The position numbers and the translations under genes were made by a program. DNA of 64,000 nucleotides from Enterobacter cloacae complex sp. R_G8 (GTDB lineage Bacteria > Pseudomonadota > Gammaproteobacteria > Enterobacterales > Enterobacteriaceae). The stretch spans positions 4,650,001 to 4,714,000 of the forward strand of contig NZ_CP102246.1 in NCBI RefSeq assembly GCF_024599795.1, in the 5' to 3' direction. Below the pieces are notes generated by a model. That model saw only the letters and a program-made list of their open reading frames with translations, made no database searches and was not told where the DNA came from. This document shows positions 61,427-64,000 of the stretch, one piece after another; the first letter of the stretch is position 1, and each line of letters opens with the position of its first letter.

Positions 61427-61747
61427 TTATGTCGCATCCTTTGACAAAAACCACTGATGATGCTTTTGCATTTTATCCCGTATAACCTGGCCATATTTTT
61501 CCAGCGGAAGAAGTAAGTGTCTAACTTTATAAATTGAAATACCGCACAGATTGGCAAGCTCCCTCGTGGACAGTCCCTGCGTGCTATGATCTTTAAGTAA
61601 ATTGAGAATCAACATTTGTTCCGGCCCTCTGATCATCGCCAGACCACTTATTCCCATTTCCGCCGCTAACATCTGCAGATTGTCGTGAGGTGCGTTGTAG
61701 CCTGGATGTACAGCCTCCGGGTTGTATGAACACAGTGAGAGTTTCAT
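61427..61747 (-). CDS. PapI/FaeA-like DNA-binding regulator
   Basis: Encodes 106 residues. A non-conserved N-terminus of about 40 residues precedes a winged-helix region (about 45-102, EQMLILNLLKDHS, STRELANLCGISIYKVRHLL, YGQVIRD). The spacing resembles PapI/FaeA, small regulators of fimbrial operons that work with Lrp at phase-variable promoters. The ATG at 61747 follows AGGAG at good distance. No fimbrial gene lies inside the window, so its target is unknown. It diverges from the membrane regulator at 61916. Assignment is by fold pattern only. Confidence 0.7.
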   Translation of the reverse strand: MKLSLCSYNPEAVHPGYNAPHDNLQMLAAEMGISGLAMIRGPEQMLILNLLKDHSTQGLSTRELANLCGISIYKVRHLLLPLEKYGQVIRDKMQKHHQWFLSKDAT

Positions 61748-61915
61748 TGTCGACTCCTGAGTTTTGAAGGAGTTAGCAGTATGAAATCCCTTGATTCAAC
61801 CAGCAACATTAGCTTCAAATGAAAGTAAAAACAGGGTTTTTATCTGGCTTTCATACTGTTTTATCAAAAACAGTCGGTATGTGAGAGAAAAGTAGGGCTT
61901 AGGGAGGAGAGGGAT
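61748..61915. promoter_or_regulatory. Divergent control region with paired 10-bp inverted repeats
   Basis: CAGTATGAAA (61777-61786) and its perfect reverse complement TTTCATACTG (61849-61858) lie 62 bp apart between two divergent regulator genes. AAAACAGGG and AAAACAGTC form a weaker direct repeat nearby. No GATC site is present, so a Pap-type methylation switch in this spot is unlikely. Operator function is inferred. Confidence 0.5.
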
Positions 61916-62644
61916 ATGAGGTACGATATTGAGGGATTTATCACTTTTGATACGGAGGATGCATCTCTCCTTAATGTGCTTACCGGGGATTGCGTTGAAT
62001 TATCTCAGACATCGACGCGTCTATTAGCAGAATTACTCAATCACCGCGGCGATATCCTGTCCAGAAGTGAAATTTTTCATTCCGTGTTTGATCAGTACGG
62101 CGCCAGAGCATCAAATAGTAACCTCAATCAATATATCTCAACGTTACGCAGAAATCTGAACGACCTGGGTGTGGAAAAAGAGATTATCACTACCATTCCC
62201 CGCATTGGTTTTAAGATTGCAGATGATGTCATCATCCATAACGACCGCGAGTATCGTACCCCGTTCCTGGAAGAAAAAGCCTCAGAAGCCACGCGCAACC
62301 CCCCTCCTCCTTCGGTGTTTGAAAGGATAGCCCGAATAATCGCGCTAGGTATTGTGTCAATCCTTTTAGTAATAAGGCCTCACACCGTCGATTCAGGGAA
62401 TAACGTACATAAAATAGTTGATGACCAATGCATCATTTTTACATCCCCCGCACTGTCGCTATGGGATGTAAAAAATAGCTTTCATTTTACAACACAACCA
62501 TTCGACTGTTCGCAGCCAAAAGAACTGTACCTTTACAAGAAGCAGATAAATGGAACCTTAGGTAACATTATACAATTGCTACTCGTTGAGTGTGATAACG
62601 GTAACTGCGAAAGTTTTTATTACAGAGAAAAAAACAATGTCTAA
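61916..62644 (+). CDS. ToxR/CadC/MarT-like membrane transcription regulator
   Basis: Encodes 242 residues. An OmpR-type winged helix fills about 1-105 (LLAELLNHRGDILSRSEIF, then LNQYISTLRRNLNDLG and TTIPRIGFKI). One transmembrane segment (about 136-154, FERIARIIALGIVSILLVI) and a periplasmic domain of about 85 residues with four cysteines (172, 198, 226, 231) follow. This is the layout of one-component membrane regulators such as ToxR, CadC and MarT. The start has a strong GGGAGGAGAGGG site. The next gene overlaps its end by 8 nt and encodes a FidL-like partner, as MarT and FidL do in Salmonella SPI-3. Signal and target genes are unknown. Confidence 0.78.
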   Translation: MRYDIEGFITFDTEDASLLNVLTGDCVELSQTSTRLLAELLNHRGDILSRSEIFHSVFDQYGARASNSNLNQYISTLRRNLNDLGVEKEIITTIPRIGFKIADDVIIHNDREYRTPFLEEKASEATRNPPPPSVFERIARIIALGIVSILLVIRPHTVDSGNNVHKIVDDQCIIFTSPALSLWDVKNSFHFTTQPFDCSQPKELYLYKKQINGTLGNIIQLLLVECDNGNCESFYYREKNNV

Positions 62645-63104
62645 GCGCGTCTTTTTCCTGTTGCTCTGCCTCGCTCTCTTCCTGGCGGGGGGGATGTATT
62701 CATTTACCAGCCCCGCTGTTTTCTCCTGCGAATCGCAATTTTCTGTCGTACAAAACATTAACGGAAAAAGTGTCCATGCTGAAGGGCTGATTTTTATCAA
62801 CATGGCGAACGATCATATCCTCATGAATATCGATGGTTTACTCTCTCATGACAATAAAAACCAAATTATTTCGCGAACGCTCAAGATAAAATACAAAAAA
62901 TTCAACCCCAGCGCGCATTTATATCAAGTCACGAGCGTTCGTACCCTGCGCGACAACACAGATAATATTGATGACACTGTCGCCATAAATTTATTATTTG
63001 GCAAAGGGCCAGACGACAAAATAATTTACCTCAATCAATTCAATAATAATACATTACTCTTTGGTAACCACACATTTCCGCAGTATGGTTGCAAACGAAA
63101 ATAA
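62637..63104 (+). CDS. FidL-like single-pass membrane protein
   Basis: Encodes 155 residues from an ATG at 62637 inside the end of the regulator gene. One N-terminal membrane segment (about 5-24, VFFLLLCLALFLAGGMY) precedes a periplasmic beta-rich domain with cysteines at 31 and near 152. Family-like features are AEGLIFINMANDHIL, ISRTLKIKYKKF, the DNTDNID acidic stretch and the end LLFGNHTFPQYGC. FidL proteins accompany MarT-type regulators, and by analogy with ToxS this one may stabilise or modulate its partner. That role is inference. Confidence 0.72.
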   Translation: MSKRVFFLLLCLALFLAGGMYSFTSPAVFSCESQFSVVQNINGKSVHAEGLIFINMANDHILMNIDGLLSHDNKNQIISRTLKIKYKKFNPSAHLYQVTSVRTLRDNTDNIDDTVAINLLFGKGPDDKIIYLNQFNNNTLLFGNHTFPQYGCKRK

Positions 63105-63155
63105 TTTGTGTGGTTTTCTTTAACGAAGCACAGCGTAAGTTAAATTTTCAATATC

Positions 63156-64000
63156 ATGAATATAAACTTAATAGAATCACTGGCTTGCATCTCAAAAATA
63201 ATAGACATGATCAACCCTCGGCTTAACTTGCATCATGTCAGAACGGCGTATATTGCCTGGCTCCTGGCACGAGAGTCGCAGTTTACGCCAGCGCAATGTC
63301 GGAAAACCCTGCTGGCGGCCCTGCTTCATGATATTGGAGGACTGAATGAAGAGTCTCGCCTCCAGCCTATGAGCTATTACGATAATGAACTCAATAACCA
63401 CGCTGCTGTGGGGGCGGAATTGCTGGCCAGTGTACCTTTACTGAATCCGTTGAATGCCATTGTGCGATATCATCATACCCAATGGAATAATGGTTGGGGA
63501 GCGTGTGTTAATGGCGTTAAAACCCCGAAAGAAAGCCATATCATCTATCTGGCCGATCGTCTGGATGTATTAATCTCTCACTACCGGGCCAGCGATGTCA
63601 TCACCGCACAAGAAGAAATTATAAAAATTATTGTCAGCGGTGAGAATGACCTGTTTCAACCTGACTATATCCATGCCTTCCAAAGGGTCGCAAGCAGGGA
63701 TCATTTTTGGCTAAGAATTCAATCAACAGAGTTTGACGATTATATTAAAGAAATCCCCCGCATTCATAACGACACCCTCTCATTACACAATTTTCGCGAT
63801 ATCGCCGGTATGCTGGCGTTTATTATAGATGGATTCAGTCAACATGAGGTTCAACACTCTCTGGTGGTCGGGCGAATATCGGGATACCTTGCCAGAGAAA
63901 TGGGTATTCCTCCCGTGCAGTGTTTAAAGATTGAAATCGGAGGGCTATTGCATAATCTCCCGAACCTGGCCCTGTGCGCCACACCGGCACAGGCCGATGA
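63156..64000 (+). CDS. Tandem HD-domain phosphohydrolase (HD-GYP-like), cut by window end
   Basis: An open frame from ATG 63156 runs to the window end (281 codons, no stop), with an in-frame stop at 63141 just before it. The first domain keeps an HD-GYP-like metal set: His27, LLHDIGG (His58-Asp59), His82, His106-His107 and YLADRLD (Asp134). The GYP signature is replaced by NNGWG after HHTQW. The second domain starts near 210 and has His234, but HN (266-267) where HD is expected, so it looks degenerate. A role in cyclic-di-GMP breakdown or binding is possible but unproven. No strong ribosome binding site precedes the ATG. It follows the FidL-like gene by 51 bp. Confidence 0.75.
   Translation, partial: MNINLIESLACISKIIDMINPRLNLHHVRTAYIAWLLARESQFTPAQCRKTLLAALLHDIGGLNEESRLQPMSYYDNELNNHAAVGAELLASVPLLNPLNAIVRYHHTQWNNGWGACVNGVKTPKESHIIYLADRLDVLISHYRASDVITAQEEIIKIIVSGENDLFQPDYIHAFQRVASRDHFWLRIQSTEFDDYIKEIPRIHNDTLSLHNFRDIAGMLAFIIDGFSQHEVQHSLVVGRISGYLAREMGIPPVQCLKIEIGGLLHNLPNLALCATPAQAD

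Noticed and set aside
63192..63401. 69-codon minus-strand frame in the last kilobase
   Set aside because: Antisense to the HD-domain gene, whose motifs are convincing on the plus strand.

Overview
This 64 kb window looks like chromosomal DNA of an Enterobacteriaceae member, most likely Enterobacter (E. cloacae complex or a close relative). It carries an inducible ampR-ampC pair of the ACT/MIR type between frdABCD and blc, and an ecnR-like regulator beside the entericidin genes. Otherwise it is largely colinear with the E. coli rplI-ula-aidB-rnr-purA-hfl-mutL-frd-efp-groEL-aspA-dsbD-pheU stretch. Species was not determined; comparisons with E. coli come from memory of gene order and protein lengths, not from a search.

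Layout. 1-1.8 kb: ribosomal operon rpsF-priB-rpsR-rplI with its autoregulatory leader. 2-10.7 kb: the ascorbate regulon (ulaABCDEF divergent from ulaG-ulaR, with palindromic operators between them), flanked by three small secreted DUF1471 proteins (YjfY, BsmA, YjfN) and the esterase YjfP. 10.8-16 kb: a variable block with a chemoreceptor gene behind a sigma-28-type promoter, aidB, and an MHS-family transporter with a long palindrome upstream. It stands where E. coli has yjfC and yjfM-yjfI. 16-32 kb: nsrR-rnr-rlmB, purA, and the tsaE-amiB-mutL-miaA-hfq-hflX-hflK-hflC run, with nnr and queG diverging from overlapping start codons. 33-41 kb: three tandem tRNA-Gly genes, orn, rsgA-psd-mscM, epmA. 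41-49 kb: frdABCD, ampR/ampC, blc, gdx with a guanidine-II riboswitch, ecnR, ecnB, ecnA. 49-61 kb: efp, epmB, yjeI, groSL with a heat-shock promoter, yjeH, fxsA, aspA-dcuA, cutA-dsbD-yjdC and tRNA-Phe.

Beyond tRNA-Phe (61.1-64 kb) the DNA is AT-richer and accessory. It holds a PapI/FaeA-like DNA-binding protein, a ToxR/CadC/MarT-like membrane regulator translationally coupled to a FidL-like membrane protein, and the start of a tandem HD-domain phosphohydrolase resembling HD-GYP proteins, which is cut by the window end. Two 10-bp inverted repeats lie between the divergent regulators. This cluster is the most likely place for an undescribed regulatory system.

Functional threads: aspA-dcuA and frdABCD together form the aspartate/fumarate respiration route; efp, epmA and epmB supply elongation factor P and its beta-lysylation enzymes; ampR-ampC gives inducible class C beta-lactamase; several short GC-rich palindromes of REP type sit between genes.
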